Origin: an uncultured Lachnospiraceae bacterium | Lineage (GTDB): Bacteria; Bacillota; Clostridia; Lachnospirales; Lachnospiraceae | Length of the DNA: 64,000 bases | Assembly: GCA_947174495.1 (NCBI GenBank) | Contig: CAMWJC010000002.1 | Location: 1 to 64,000, forward strand | Reading direction: 5' to 3' | Shown: one piece after another, positions 53,220 to 63,800 of the stretch | How positions within the stretch are numbered: the first letter of the stretch is position 1 | Layout of the letters: every line of letters begins with the position of its first letter | Translations under genes and position numbers: made by a program | The notes under the pieces: model-generated | Told to the model about the DNA's origin: nothing | Databases searched by the model: none | What the model saw: only the letters and a program-made list of their open reading frames with translations

Positions 53220-53585
53220 GGCATCTTCTTGTTCCAGCAGATCTCCCGGGTTCTCATGGAGAATAAAAACCCGGTAGTACAGACTTAAAGATTCAAACAT
53301 TTCCTGCCGTTTCCTGCGCACTTCCCCTACCAAGAGTCCGCTTCCAATCTCATCATAAAGGAAATCGTCATCCGCATACTCCGTGCGCATGGATATATTT
53401 CCATCCTTTTCAAACTCAATCGTAAAGATTCCGCCTACCTCTTCGGTAAAGAGCACACAGATAATGTGCAGTTCTTCTTTGATAGAATCAGGTATCCCCG
53501 CAAATTTCTCATTAAAATAATATTTCTTTTCGTAGGCATTGGCTCCGCAAAGCACAATCTTTTCTTCCTCTGTTTCCCTGCCCAT
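53217..53585 (-). CDS. Conserved-looking protein of unknown function
   Basis: 122 aa, acidic, no membrane segment. Begins GRETEEEKIVLCGANAYEKK and has YYFNEKFAGIP, LFTEEVGGIFTIEFEKDG and LYYRVFILHENPG. Looks like one of the small uncharacterised Lachnospiraceae families. GGAGG seven bases before the ATG at 53585. Only about 30 bases after argF, so probably co-transcribed. Confidence 0.6.
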   Translation of the reverse strand: MGRETEEEKIVLCGANAYEKKYYFNEKFAGIPDSIKEELHIICVLFTEEVGGIFTIEFEKDGNISMRTEYADDDFLYDEIGSGLLVGEVRRKRQEMFESLSLYYRVFILHENPGDLLEQEDA

Positions 53586-53618
53586 ATCTATGCCTCCGTT
53601 CATATCCGTCAAAGGCGG

Positions 53619-54605
53619 CTACAAAGTAGCCGCCATCACTGCCTTAATCGTATGCATTCTGTTTTCCGCCTCGTCAAACACCACAGATTGAGAAGATTCA
53701 AACACTTCATCTGTCACTTCCATTTCCGCAATGCCAAACCGCTCTTCCATCTCTTTTCCGATCTTGGTGTTCAGATCATGAAAAGCAGGCAGACAATGCA
53801 TGAAAATTGCGTTTTCTCCTGCGTTTGCCATCACACTTGCATTTACCTGATAAGGTAGAAGTTCTTTGATCCTCTCTTCCCAAACCTCTGCCGGTTCTCC
53901 CATGGATACCCAGACGTCCGTATAGATTACATCTGCGTCCTTGGTTCCTTCCGTCACATCCTCAGTGAGGGTGATTGTTCCGCCGCTTGCCTGTGCAATT
54001 TTCCGGCACTGCTTTACCAGCTCCTCATCCGGAAAATATTTAGACGTCGTACATGCGGTAAAATGCATTCCAAGCTTCGCGCACACTACCATTAGGGAAT
54101 TTCCCATATTGTAGCGGGCATCTCCCATGTAGGTCATCTTCACGCCTTTAATTCTTCCAAGCTTTTCCTTAATGGTCAATACATCCGCCAGCATCTGAGT
54201 AGGATGGAATTCATTGGTCAGTCCATTCCAAACCGGAACTCCTGCGTATTTTGCAAGTTCTTCCACGATTTCCTGTTCAAAGCCACGGTATTCAATGCCC
54301 TCAAACATGCTTCCCAGCACTCTTGCCGTGTCCGCAATACTCTCTTTCTTTCCGATCTGGGAGCTTGCCGGATCAAGGTAAGTAGTCCCCATCCCCAGGT
54401 CGTGGGCTGCCACTTCAAAGGAACATCTGGTTCTGGTACTGGTTTTTTCAAAAATCAGCGCCACGTTCTTGCCCCGATGCATATCCTGTGTCAATATACC
54501 CTTTTTCTTTTTATCCTTAAGCTCTGCTGCCAGATCCACCAAGTACAAAATCTCCTCCGGTGTGAAATCAAGGAGCTTCAAAAAATTTCTGCCCTTTAAA
54601 TCCAT
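53619..54605 (-). CDS. argF: Ornithine carbamoyltransferase
   Basis: 328 aa. Carbamoyl phosphate + ornithine to citrulline. Signatures: [20 protein letters not shown] (carbamoyl phosphate), [39 protein letters not shown] with the active-site Cys (ornithine). No other arg genes adjacent, so biosynthetic or catabolic use (argF or arcB) cannot be fixed. GAGG site upstream. Confidence 0.95.
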   Translation of the reverse strand: MDLKGRNFLKLLDFTPEEILYLVDLAAELKDKKKKGILTQDMHRGKNVALIFEKTSTRTRCSFEVAAHDLGMGTTYLDPASSQIGKKESIADTARVLGSMFEGIEYRGFEQEIVEELAKYAGVPVWNGLTNEFHPTQMLADVLTIKEKLGRIKGVKMTYMGDARYNMGNSLMVVCAKLGMHFTACTTSKYFPDEELVKQCRKIAQASGGTITLTEDVTEGTKDADVIYTDVWVSMGEPAEVWEERIKELLPYQVNASVMANAGENAIFMHCLPAFHDLNTKIGKEMEERFGIAEMEVTDEVFESSQSVVFDEAENRMHTIKAVMAATL

Positions 54606-54625
54606 TGGTTTATCCTCTGTCCTGT

Positions 54626-55546
54626 TTATTTATCGCTTACCAGTTCCTTCATCGATGCTGCAAGGCCTGCTAATCCCTGAATTTCTGACGGAATAATAAT
54701 CTTTGTTGCCTTGCCGTCAGCCGCTTTCTCAAATGCTTCCAGACTCTTAATGCGGAGTACGGACTCATCGGCTCCGGCTTCACGGATCATGCGGATACCG
54801 TCTGCCGTTGCCTGCTGCACCTTCAAGATTGCTTCCGCCTCACCTTCTGCCTCGCGGATCATCTTTTCCTTCTGTGCTTCTGCACGAAGGATTGCGGACT
54901 GCTTCTCAGCCTCTGCCTCCAGAATTGCTGCAGCTTTCTTACCTTCTGCAACGGTTACGCTTGCTTTCTTTTCACCTTCTGCACGGGTAACAGCCTCACG
55001 TCTCTCACGCTCTGCCTTCATCTGTTTCTCCATAGCATTCTGAATCTCTGCAGGAGGAATAATATTCTTAAGCTCCACACGGTTTACCTTGATTCCCCAA
55101 GGATCGGTTGCTTCATCAAGAGATGCTCTCATCTTCGTGTTAATGGTCTCTCTGGATGTAAGGGTCTGATCCAGTTCCAGATCACCAATGATATTACGAA
55201 GGGTGGTTGCTGTCAGATTTTCAATCGCCATAATCGGATTTTCAACACCATAAGCAAACATCTTCGGATCTGTAATCTGGAAAAATACAACGGTATCAAT
55301 CCGCATAGTTACGTTATCCTTGGTGATTACCGGCTGGGGCGCAAAGTCCACAACCTGCTCTTTCAAATTAATCTTTTTGGCAACCTTGTCAATGACCGGC
55401 ATCTTAATGTGAAGTCCTACAGACCATGTTCCCTGATAAGCTCCCAGTCTCTCAACCACATACGCATTAGCCTGAGGCACGATTTTTACGCAGGATGCTG
55501 CAATAACAAGTAACAAAATTACCACTAAAACAAGAAAATATCCCAT
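54626..55546 (-). CDS. SPFH/band 7 membrane protein (QmcA/stomatin-like)
   Basis: 306 aa. N-terminal membrane helix ([18 protein letters not shown]), then the SPFH domain ([52 protein letters not shown]), a long Ala/Glu/Lys coiled coil ([20 protein letters not shown]) and a short tail. Forms membrane microdomain scaffolds. Paired with NfeD, the usual partner, 40 bases upstream. GAGG site at 55546. Confidence 0.92.
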   Translation of the reverse strand: MGYFLVLVVILLLVIAASCVKIVPQANAYVVERLGAYQGTWSVGLHIKMPVIDKVAKKINLKEQVVDFAPQPVITKDNVTMRIDTVVFFQITDPKMFAYGVENPIMAIENLTATTLRNIIGDLELDQTLTSRETINTKMRASLDEATDPWGIKVNRVELKNIIPPAEIQNAMEKQMKAERERREAVTRAEGEKKASVTVAEGKKAAAILEAEAEKQSAILRAEAQKEKMIREAEGEAEAILKVQQATADGIRMIREAGADESVLRIKSLEAFEKAADGKATKIIIPSEIQGLAGLAASMKELVSDK

Positions 55547-55586
55547 TTGAAACCTCTTCTTTCCGGGGCTGCCCCCTATAAGCATT

Positions 55587-56021
55587 TTATTTCTTTTCTT
55601 CTACCATCAGCTTAACGCCGCTGATTGCACGAACAACCACTACACTTCCTACCGGCAGGTTAATCCCCTCCTCTGTAGTCCGCGCGCTCCATTCCTGACC
55701 GCCTACAGTCACCTGTCCGATTCCCTGCAGGTTGTCAATCTCACTGATCACGATTGCCTGCTTTCCTACCAGACTTTCCGCATTAGTCTTCACACGATCC
55801 TTGTTAAAATATTTTACCGCAATGGGACGGGTAAAATACAAAAGAACCAGAGACACCACTGCGAAAACCGCAATCTGCAGCCAAAGCGGTGCACCTATGG
55901 CAGCTACTACTGTCGCAACCAGCGCACCTCCCGCAAACCAGATCGTTGTAAGCCCCATGGATATGATCTCAGCTACAATACAGACAACAAAAACTATAAG
56001 CCAGATCGTTGTCATATTCAT
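55587..56021 (-). CDS. NfeD-family membrane protein
   Basis: 144 aa, short NfeD type. Three or four membrane helices (IWLIVFVVCIVAEIISM, IWFAGGALVATVVAAIGA, IAVFAVVSLVLLYF), then an OB-fold domain (SLVGKQAIVISEIDN, GQVTVGGQEWSART, VVVVRAISGVKLMV). GGAGGTTTC before the ATG at 56021. Works with the SPFH protein next to it. Confidence 0.9.
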   Translation of the reverse strand: MNMTTIWLIVFVVCIVAEIISMGLTTIWFAGGALVATVVAAIGAPLWLQIAVFAVVSLVLLYFTRPIAVKYFNKDRVKTNAESLVGKQAIVISEIDNLQGIGQVTVGGQEWSARTTEEGINLPVGSVVVVRAISGVKLMVEEKK

Positions 56022-56195
56022 ATGAAACCTCCTTATCTCTTCCCTGGTATATGTGGAATGACATATGCTTCCCACATATATAACTATTAAAATTTATTTT
56101 ACTACACAATGGGGAAGGAAGCAATGAATAAAAAATGGAATGGAGTGAACATTTAAAATTAGCGTTTAGATGGGGGATGCGTATGTAAGACGTCC
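56022..56195. other. 5' region of the nfeD-SPFH operon
   Basis: Contains a 9-bp inverted repeat TATATGTGG (56048-56056) / CCACATATA (56072-56080) in the presumed nfeD leader and an AT-rich stretch. A clean promoter could not be fixed by eye. Confidence 0.4.
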
Positions 56196-56568
56196 GCTCA
56201 GATGAAAAGAAATCCTTTCGTCAACACGCTCGATAAAGCGTTCGCGAATTGTTTCCTCAAGGATTTCTTTTCATCTGAGCTGGGGTATTGAATGACGCAA
56301 AGCCCAACTGGCAACTCAGCTAAGGCGAAATGGCCCACTCTTGGGCGGACAGCCAGACAGTGGATTAGGCGACTATAGTTGAGTCTTTAGCTGGTTTCTC
56401 GTTAGCCAATCATTGAACCTGGATAGAAATCAAATTCTAAAGGAACCCTTCAAAAAGCGTCGGTGCTTAGCGAGGTTCCTAACGAGCTTAGCATCCGTTA
56501 CGCTTTTTGTAGAACGAGAGTCGGGGCAAGCGCCAGTATGGCGCGTAGAATTTGATTCTATCCGGGTT
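56196..56568. repeat. Nested inverted-repeat element, non-coding
   Basis: Arm pair 1: a perfect 22-bp inverted repeat, 56196-56217 with 56259-56280 (GCTCAGATGAAAAGAAATCC..), inner ACGCT/AGCGT. Arm pair 2: 56416-56439 with 56546-56568 (GGATAGAAATCAAATTC.. against its complement with one extra A and a wobble). Inside pair 2, CAAAAAGCGT (56451-56460) pairs with ACGCTTTTTG (56500-56509) over a further imperfect stem. No ORF fits. Possible structured RNA or a small palindromic mobile repeat. Confidence 0.75.
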
Positions 56569-56611
56569 TTCGTATTTCTCCTTAAAACTCAGCAAAACGA
56601 TAAATTCAAAA

Positions 56612-56654
56612 AAGGAACAGTCACTTCACCTTTCAAGCAAAGTTCCTGTTCCTT
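56612..56654 (-). terminator. Terminator of the SleB-type hydrolase gene
   Basis: AAGGAACAG (56612-56620) pairs with CTGTTCCTT (56646-56654); on the minus strand a run of T follows the stem. The loop is large (about 25 bases). Confidence 0.65.
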
Positions 56655-56688
56655 CTATTATCTCCATCATAAATCTTGGCAACCAAGT

Positions 56689-57780
56689 TTACCAGAATAC
56701 ATGATCTCCCAGCACATATCCTTCCCTTTTTCCTGCACGTCGGAAGTGAGTTGCGCCGCCTACCGTAGTCTCACCGTTGATTGCCGCCTGTGCTGCCTGC
56801 AGGCATAGATCAGGGACATTTCCTTCATACACTCTTGCCACTTTTCCTGTCATGGCAGGTGTGAACTGCCCGGATGCATAGATTACAGAGTGTATGGTAT
56901 TGGGATAAGCGCCGCTTCTCACACGATTCATGACTACTGCACCTACTCCCACCATTCCATCATAGGACTGATTTCCCGCTTCGCAATAGATAAGCGCTCC
57001 CAAAAGACGAAGTTCATCTGCATCAGCCGCCACTGCACCGCGGTTGGCTTTCCGCTTACGCTCAGCTTCTTCCCGTTCACGAATCCGAATTACATCCATG
57101 GTTTCACCCTCATCAATATGGAACTTAACATTAATGTAATCCGTATTGACGTAGCCAATCTCATCGTTGTATTCAACGCTGATCCACTTATCGTTCACCG
57201 TCTCAATAAATTCTACGGTATCCTCATAAGCTAAAAGTCCGTACATATCCGCCTTCTCGTTGGGCTCCATCCGAACACGAACGGCTCCTACATCCAAGGT
57301 AACGATCCAGTTTCCTACATCCTCCGCCATCTCCTTGGCCTCTTCTCCGAAAAGAAGGTATTCATCCTTAGCCCAGCCGATTACATTTCCGGACTGAATC
57401 TTTGTCCAGCCATCCTTCTGATCCAAGATCCTGCCGCCGCAATCCTTATACAAAAGTCCGACTTTTTCGGACTCCTCGCTTGCTTCGGCACGGATGTTCA
57501 GAGCATTCTGCACATTCGCCATGGTCAGCTCCTGCTCCATTCGCTCCCGCTCTGCTTCAAATTTCTCATTAATATCCAAGTTCAAACTTGACTGCTCTTC
57601 TATGGTGTAACTGCTGTCACTGGTGAACACACTGGGATCCAATACCTCTGCAATCCCCGTGCTTGGAAAATCATAACTCTCCTTTTCACTCGCCTGAACG
57701 GTTATTTCCTCTGCTGAAAAAAGAAGCGGACTTAATAAAAATCCCACAGTCATCACCAGCAGTCTATTTCTCCGGTTCAT
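56689..57780 (-). CDS. Secreted cell-wall hydrolase, SH3 domains + SleB-type catalytic domain
   Basis: 363 aa. Signal peptide (LLVMTVGFLLSPLLFSAEE), a charged linker, two bacterial SH3-like domains (ALNIRAEASEESEKVGLLYK and AVRVRMEPNEKADMYGLLAY), a helical basic linker, then the SleB/hydrolase_2 domain from about 255: LLGALIYCEAGNQSYDGMVG with the catalytic Glu, VGAVVMNRVRS, GATHFRR. Cleaves peptidoglycan glycan strands. Own promoter upstream. Confidence 0.9.
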   Translation of the reverse strand: MNRRNRLLVMTVGFLLSPLLFSAEEITVQASEKESYDFPSTGIAEVLDPSVFTSDSSYTIEEQSSLNLDINEKFEAERERMEQELTMANVQNALNIRAEASEESEKVGLLYKDCGGRILDQKDGWTKIQSGNVIGWAKDEYLLFGEEAKEMAEDVGNWIVTLDVGAVRVRMEPNEKADMYGLLAYEDTVEFIETVNDKWISVEYNDEIGYVNTDYINVKFHIDEGETMDVIRIREREEAERKRKANRGAVAADADELRLLGALIYCEAGNQSYDGMVGVGAVVMNRVRSGAYPNTIHSVIYASGQFTPAMTGKVARVYEGNVPDLCLQAAQAAINGETTVGGATHFRRAGKREGYVLGDHVFW

Positions 57781-57907
57781 TCTGCTACCTCCATTGTATT
57801 ACTTGTCTGTAATATCTGTCTGCTCATGCAAGCATGGCAGTCATACATTCTTGTATATGACTCTGACCTTAAAATATTACAACTTTGTTACATCAAGTAT
57901 GGTCAAT

Positions 57908-57936
57908 ATATTAGCAAAACATACCATATTTGTCAA
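57908..57936 (-). promoter_or_regulatory. Sigma-A-like promoter of the SleB-type gene
   Basis: Minus strand TTGACA (57936-57931), 17-base spacer, TAATAT (57913-57908). The leader is about 120 bases and includes CATACATTCTTGTATATG-type dyads. Confidence 0.6.
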
Positions 57937-58005
57937 GTTTCGGCTATTTGAGTGAATTTTTCGATAAAAATTCATCCAGATTTTTCTAAAATTATTACGG
58001 TTATT

Positions 58006-58800
58006 TTACAATTTTTTCGATTTTTCAACACAGGCTTCCACGGCGCTCATGACACTGGCGCGAAGTCCTGATTTCTCCAAAATCTGAACTCCTTCTATGG
58101 TAGTTCCTCCGGGGGAGCATACCATATCTTTCAGTTCGCCGGGGTGTTTTCCACTCTCCAGCATCAGCTTCGCGCTTCCCATCACGGTCTGCGCCGCAAA
58201 ACGATATGCCTGCGCTCTCGGCATTCCTGCTTTTACCCCGCCATCCGCCAAAGCCTCCATAAACATAAAAACAAAAGCTGGAGAGCTTCCGCTGACTCCT
58301 CCTACCGCATCCATAAGTCGTTCTGGGACTTCCTCTGCAACACCAAAGCTTCCCAGGTATTTCATGCAAAGCTCCATTTCCTGATCGCTGACCTTCGAAT
58401 TTCTGCACACACCGCTGCATCCTGCTCCCACCATTGCAGGAGTATTGGGCATGCAGCGCACCAGCTTGATCGTTCGACCAAAGGCTTCCTCAATCCATGT
58501 CGTTGTTTTGCCAGCCGCAATACTGATAATGAGTGTATCCTCTTTGACCTTTTCGCGAATCTGTGGTATCACCTCTTCAAACATCTGTGGTTTTACCGCC
58601 AAAATCAGGATATCGGCTTTCTCTGCCACCTGCTGATTATCCTCCGTTACCACTATGCCATAAGTCTCTTTGATCTTCCCGCGGGTTGCCCCGGTTCTTG
58701 CAGAACCGATTATATCGGAAGGCTCCGCCAGCTTCCCTGCGAGCATACCGCCGATCATAGCTTTTGCCATATTTCCAAGTCCTATAAATCCTACTGTCAT
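58006..58800 (-). CDS. proC: Pyrroline-5-carboxylate reductase
   Basis: 264 aa. Last step of proline synthesis, NAD(P)H-dependent. GFIGLGNMAKAMIGGML is the nucleotide fold; LILAVKPQMFEEV, RCMPNTPAMVGAGCSG, VGGVSGSSPAFVFMFMEAL and CSPGGTTIEGVQIL are ProC signatures. Start at 58800, one base after the stop of the upstream gene, with GGAG inside that gene. Confidence 0.95.
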   Translation of the reverse strand: MTVGFIGLGNMAKAMIGGMLAGKLAEPSDIIGSARTGATRGKIKETYGIVVTEDNQQVAEKADILILAVKPQMFEEVIPQIREKVKEDTLIISIAAGKTTTWIEEAFGRTIKLVRCMPNTPAMVGAGCSGVCRNSKVSDQEMELCMKYLGSFGVAEEVPERLMDAVGGVSGSSPAFVFMFMEALADGGVKAGMPRAQAYRFAAQTVMGSAKLMLESGKHPGELKDMVCSPGGTTIEGVQILEKSGLRASVMSAVEACVEKSKKL

Positions 58801-58801
58801 T

Positions 58802-59677
58802 TCACTCTCCATCCTTTCTGCTGCTTCCTGCTGCCTGATAAAGCAAAAGCGCTGCTGCCACCGCTGCATTTAAAGATTCCAGGCTGCCTTCCATGGGGAT
58901 TTTAATATATGTATCCGCCAGTTTTGCTGTCTCTTCCTTAAGTCCGTTTCCTTCATTCCCTACCAAAAAGGCACTTCCCCCCGAATAATTTATCCGGTTA
59001 AAATATTTTTCCCCTTTCAGATGAGCGGCATAAACCATAATATTATTCTCCTGCAATTCTTGCACTGCCTCTCCCAGATTCTCCTGATAGACAAAGGGAA
59101 CACGGTACAAGGATCCCATAGTGGATCGTATGGTTTTGGGATTATAAATATCCACGCATCCTTTACTCAAGATCACTCCGCTCACTCCTGCCCCCTCTCC
59201 GGTCCGGATCATGGTTCCCAAATTTCCCGGATCCTGAATATCCTCAAGAATCAGAAAAAGGGGATTTTTGCCTTTATGTCGGAATATATGAAAAGCCTGC
59301 TTCAACATGTCCTCGAGTGAATAAGAAAACTGTTCCATCACAAACAAAATTCCCTGAGGCGTTATGGTGTCCGCCGCCTTTTTTAAAACTTCATCCGAAA
59401 GCTGCTCCGTGAAAATGCCTCGTCCCTGACATTCCTCAAGCTTATAAAGCACCTTTTCCATTCGGAGAGTTTCCTCCACATTTCCTTCCGATCTCCTGTT
59501 CAAAAGAAGTCTGTAAAAGCTTTCTCCGCAGTAGACCTCTCTGATTTGATCCAAGGGAGCTTCCTCGAACATTTTTATTCCTTCCACCAGAAAAAGCCCT
59601 TCCCGGTTTCGATCCCGGCTTTTTTCCCGAAGGGCCGTAAGATGCTTGATACGGCTGTTTCCTAAACTGGTAATCAT
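58802..59677 (-). CDS. SpoU/TrmH-family RNA methyltransferase
   Basis: 291 aa. N-terminal substrate-binding domain (SRDRNREGLFLVEGIKMFEE), then the knotted SPOUT fold: ILEDIQDPGNLGTMIRTGEG (motif 1), FLVGNEGNGL (motif 2), IKIPMEGSLESLNAAVAAAL (motif 3). Probably 2'-O-methylates rRNA or tRNA; exact target not readable. Directly coupled to proC. Confidence 0.92.
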   Translation of the reverse strand: MITSLGNSRIKHLTALREKSRDRNREGLFLVEGIKMFEEAPLDQIREVYCGESFYRLLLNRRSEGNVEETLRMEKVLYKLEECQGRGIFTEQLSDEVLKKAADTITPQGILFVMEQFSYSLEDMLKQAFHIFRHKGKNPLFLILEDIQDPGNLGTMIRTGEGAGVSGVILSKGCVDIYNPKTIRSTMGSLYRVPFVYQENLGEAVQELQENNIMVYAAHLKGEKYFNRINYSGGSAFLVGNEGNGLKEETAKLADTYIKIPMEGSLESLNAAVAAALLLYQAAGSSRKDGE

Positions 59678-59717
59678 AGTTCCGTGTCCTTCCGTTCCAT
59701 TTCATATTAGCACTTAA

Positions 59718-59757
59718 AAGGCGGCTGCCTTGTCCTTCGGACTCCTGCACCCGCCTT
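59718..59757 (-). terminator. Probable terminator of pfkA
   Basis: AAGGCGG (59718-59724) pairs with CCGCCTT (59751-59757), with an inner GTCC/GGAC stem closing on TTC. Only a short T-run follows on the minus strand. Confidence 0.5.
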
Positions 59758-59786
59758 GTGTAATCCATAGTAAACGACATAACAAA

Positions 59787-60761
59787 TTATTGTGACAGTA
59801 GTTTGCTGACCTGGAATTGATATTCGGAAATCTCCTTTTTCATCTGAAGAGCCTCCTCAATGTCAAAATCCTGAAACTCCGCATTTTTGTATCCCACTAC
59901 CCGGTTACTCTTGCCCTCACATAAAATGTCTGCTGCATAAGCACCCATGATAGAAGCATAAAAACGATCCTTACAAGTCGGGGAACCGCCTCGCTGCATG
60001 TATCCTAAAATGGTTGCCCTGGTCTCAATACCAGTAGCCGCCTCAATTCTCCTTGCCATAGAAGTAGAATGTCCGATCCCCTCCGCATTGACAATAATGT
60101 GATGGGTCTTTCCATACTTACGGTTCTTGATAATATTGTTGATAATGCTCTGCTCGTTATAATCATATTTCTCGGGGAGCAGAATATCCTCAGCTCCGTT
60201 GGCGACACCGCACCATAAAGCAATGTATCCTGCATTTCTTCCCATAACTTCAATGATACTGCATCTTTCATGAGAAGATGAGGTATCTCTGACCTTATCG
60301 ATTGCCTGCATGGCTGTATTGATCGCTGTGTCAAATCCAATAGTATAATCGGTACATGCAATATCAAGGTCAATGGTTCCCGGTATTCCCACCGTATTAA
60401 TTCCGTTTCTCGCCAGTGCCTGCGCACCCCGATAGGAACCATCTCCGCCGATTACCACCAGTCCGTCAATTCCATGCTTATTACAGATTTCAGCAGCTCT
60501 CTGCTGAACCTCTTCCTGCTTGAACTCCGGGCAGCGTGCCGTTCCGAGTATGGTACCACCCTTTTGAATGGTATCGGAGACATCTTTCTTTTCCATGTCT
60601 ACAATTTCCTCGTTGAGCAGGCCCTGATAGCCCTTTTTAATGCCCTTAACCTTTACGCCGTTTCCAATTGCCTTTCGCACAACTGCACGGATTGCAGCAT
60701 TCATGCCGGGGGCATCTCCGCCGCTGGTAAGCACACCTATGGTTTTAATCTCTTTTGCCAT
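59787..60761 (-). CDS. pfkA: ATP-dependent 6-phosphofructokinase
   Basis: 324 aa. Glycolysis. VLTSGGDAPGMNAAIRAVVR (ATP site), GGTILGTARCPEF, VVIGGDGSYRGAQAL, VGIPGTIDLDIACTDYTIGF with the catalytic Asp, EVMGRNAGYIAL, GYMQRGGSP. The GGDGS form indicates ATP rather than pyrophosphate use. The classic GTIDND reads GTIDLD here, a change of a non-catalytic position. Follows dnaE closely. Confidence 0.96.
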   Translation of the reverse strand: MAKEIKTIGVLTSGGDAPGMNAAIRAVVRKAIGNGVKVKGIKKGYQGLLNEEIVDMEKKDVSDTIQKGGTILGTARCPEFKQEEVQQRAAEICNKHGIDGLVVIGGDGSYRGAQALARNGINTVGIPGTIDLDIACTDYTIGFDTAINTAMQAIDKVRDTSSSHERCSIIEVMGRNAGYIALWCGVANGAEDILLPEKYDYNEQSIINNIIKNRKYGKTHHIIVNAEGIGHSTSMARRIEAATGIETRATILGYMQRGGSPTCKDRFYASIMGAYAADILCEGKSNRVVGYKNAEFQDFDIEEALQMKKEISEYQFQVSKLLSQ

Positions 60762-60814
60762 AACCGGTCACGTCCTTTCTTTGCTCTCTATTTTATACTT
60801 TTTTGCCCGTGTTT

Positions 60815-63800
60815 TCAATCCTTTTTCACGTCCCAGACTACTTTTATGTTTTCTTTTCCGAATCTTTCTCCTAATTTCGTCACCAGCACCTCATCTGCAT
60901 TGACATTCCGGTTGGGCGGAAGCTTTTTCATTACTTTCTGGTCCGCAATAAAAATAATCACACTGTCATTGCCATCCGAATCGGCAGTCAGGGAAAACAG
61001 TTCCTTTTCCTCCTGTTCATAGCTTTGTTTATCGGGGAACTTTATCCAAAGCTTCCGGGGAATTTCATCAAAAGCAGTTATTTTTTCGCAGATCAGCTTT
61101 CCATCCTTCTCTTCTTCCAGAGACACTCTTCCCCTGATAAAAACTTTATTTTCTTCCATAAGCTTTGCGCTGTACTTCTCATAATCTCTGGGAAAAACAA
61201 TAACCTCCACACTTCCTGCAAGATCCTCTACCTGAAGGAAAGACATAATCTTATCATTCTTCGTGTATTTGATCTTCTTTTCCGCGATCATGCCGCCGAT
61301 CACCGCTGTCTGATTATCCCGTACAACGGTTTCCTGTGTTTCCTCATCCAGCATAAAATCCGCCGTTGTATTGGTAATTCCTTTGCGCCAAAGTTCCTCC
61401 TGCTCCTCAAGAGGATGACCGCTGATGTAAACGCCCAGCACCTCTTTTTCAAAAGCAAGCAGCATTTCCTTGGAATATTCCCCCACGTCGGGAAGCTTTA
61501 CCTCAAACTCCTCTTTCTGGCTTTCATCCACAATATCAAACAGACTCATCTGCCCTGCCATATTATTTTTCCGGTCATGGACAATATGATCCATGATCTG
61601 CACATATGCGCTCATAAACTGCTTACGGGTTCCCGGAAGAGAGTCAAAAGCGCCTGCCTTGATGAAATTCTCAATGGCCTTCCGGTTCACTTCCTTGTCC
61701 GCAACTCTGGTGATAAAATCCTTCAGATTCGTGTATGGTCCTCTTTCATTCCGCTCCTTCACCACCGTATCGATCACCGGTCTGCCTACACTCTTAATTG
61801 CGGTAAGCGCATAACGGATCGATTTGCCGTCCACCGAAAATCCGCTCTCTCCCTGATTGATATCCGGAGGAAGAATGGAAATTCCCATGTTCCGGCAGAC
61901 CATAATATATTCTGCAACTTTTCCGGGATTATCAATCACGGAAGTCATCAGCGCCGCCATAAACTCCACCGGATAGTAATATTTTAAATAAGCTGTCTGA
62001 TAGGATACTACCGCATAGCATGCCGCATGGGACTTGTTAAACGCATATTTGGCAAAATCCATCATGTCGTCATAAATCTGGGATGCTACCTGCTCGGAAA
62101 TGCCATTAGATGCACATCCCGGCACTCCCTCCTGCTCATTGCCGTATACAAAGTTGGCTCTTTCTTTTTCCATTACCGCTTGCTTTTTCTTACTCATCGC
62201 ACGGCGCACCAGATCACTTCTGCCAAGCGTATATCCGCCCAGATCACGAACAATCTGCATAACCTGCTCCTGATACACAATACAGCCGTAAGTAGGCGCG
62301 AGAATCGGTTCCAGTTGGGGGCAGGAATAGGTGATATCCCCCAGACTGTTCTTTCCCTTAATATATTTGGGTATAAAATCCATAGGACCCGGACGATAAA
62401 GAGAGATACCGGCTATGATATCCTCAAAATTTTCCGGTTTTAATTCCTTCATAAAGCTTTTCATTCCACCGCTTTCCAGCTGGAACACACCATCTGTCCG
62501 TCCGGAACCAATGGAGGTGAAAACCTTTTTATCATCAAATCCAATATTGTCAATATCAATGTGAACTCCCGTGTCTTTCTCAATAAGAGCCACCGCATCC
62601 CGAAGCACCGTAAGGGTCCGGAGTCCCAGAAAGTCCATCTTCAAAAGTCCCAGTTCCTCAATGGTTGTCATGGTAAACTGAGTGGTAATTGCACCGTCAC
62701 TTCCCCTGGATAAAGGCACCAGTTCCTCCGCCGGCCGGGAACAGATCACCACCCCTGCCGCATGCATGGATGTATGTCTGGGAAGTCCCTCAAGGCGCTT
62801 ACTCATATCAATCAGGGTACGCACTTGCTCATCGGTATCATACTGCTTTCGAAGCTCTGGGTTGATCTGAAGCGCTCTGTCTATCGTGATACCAGGCTCA
62901 TTCGGTATCATTTTGGCAAGGGAATCCACATAGGCATAAGGAAGATCCATAACTCTTCCCACGTCCCTGATTACTCCCTTGGCTAACATCGTACCAAAGG
63001 TAACGATCTGTACCACTTTTTCTGAACCATATTTGCGGCTCACATAATCAATGACCTCCTGCCTTCTCTCGTAACAGAAATCAATATCAATATCCGGCAT
63101 GGAAACACGCTCCGGATTCAAAAAACGCTCAAACAGAAGATTGTATTTAATGGGATCAATATTGGTGATCTTAAGGGCATAAGCCACGATGCTTCCCGCC
63201 GCCGATCCACGTCCCGGTCCTACCATGATTCCGTTAGACTTTGCATAGTTAATAAAATCCCATACGATCAGGAAATAATCCACATAGCCCATGGTCTGAA
63301 TAACCGAAAGCTCATAGTCCAGACGCTCCTTAAAACTCTGACCACTGTTTCCTGCCGGGGCATCAATGTCCTCCCCATAACGTTCTCTTAAACCGTCATA
63401 ACAAAGCTTATTCAGATAACTCCAGGAGTCATACCCCTCCGGCACATCGAATTTCGGCAGTTTGGTCACCCCAAACTCAATCTCCACATGACACCGGTCC
63501 GCAATTCTCTGGGTATTTTCCACTGCCTCCCATGCATAAGGAAACAGTCCTTTCATTTCCTCTTCACTTTTTACATAATACTGGCCGCCTTCATAACGCA
63601 TCCGGTCTTCATCCGCAAGCTTTTTGCCGGTCTGAATACAAAGAAGAATATCATGAGGCTGCACATCATTCGCATAGGTATAATGCACATCGTTTGTGGT
63701 CACTAGCGGAATCCCCAGTTCTTTACTGATCTGCAGAAGTACTGTGTTTACGGTTCTCTGCTCCGGCAGACCATGATCCTGTAATTCCAGGAAATAGTTA

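Noticed and set aside
58144..58905. Plus-strand 253-codon ORF opposite proC
   Set aside because: Mirror of strongly recognisable minus-strand coding sequence (proC and the SpoU gene); no ribosome site and His/Cys/Ser-rich shadow composition.
59442..59780. Separate 112-codon gene upstream of the SpoU methyltransferase
   Set aside because: Mostly overlaps the methyltransferase in another frame and shows no ribosome site or family motif.
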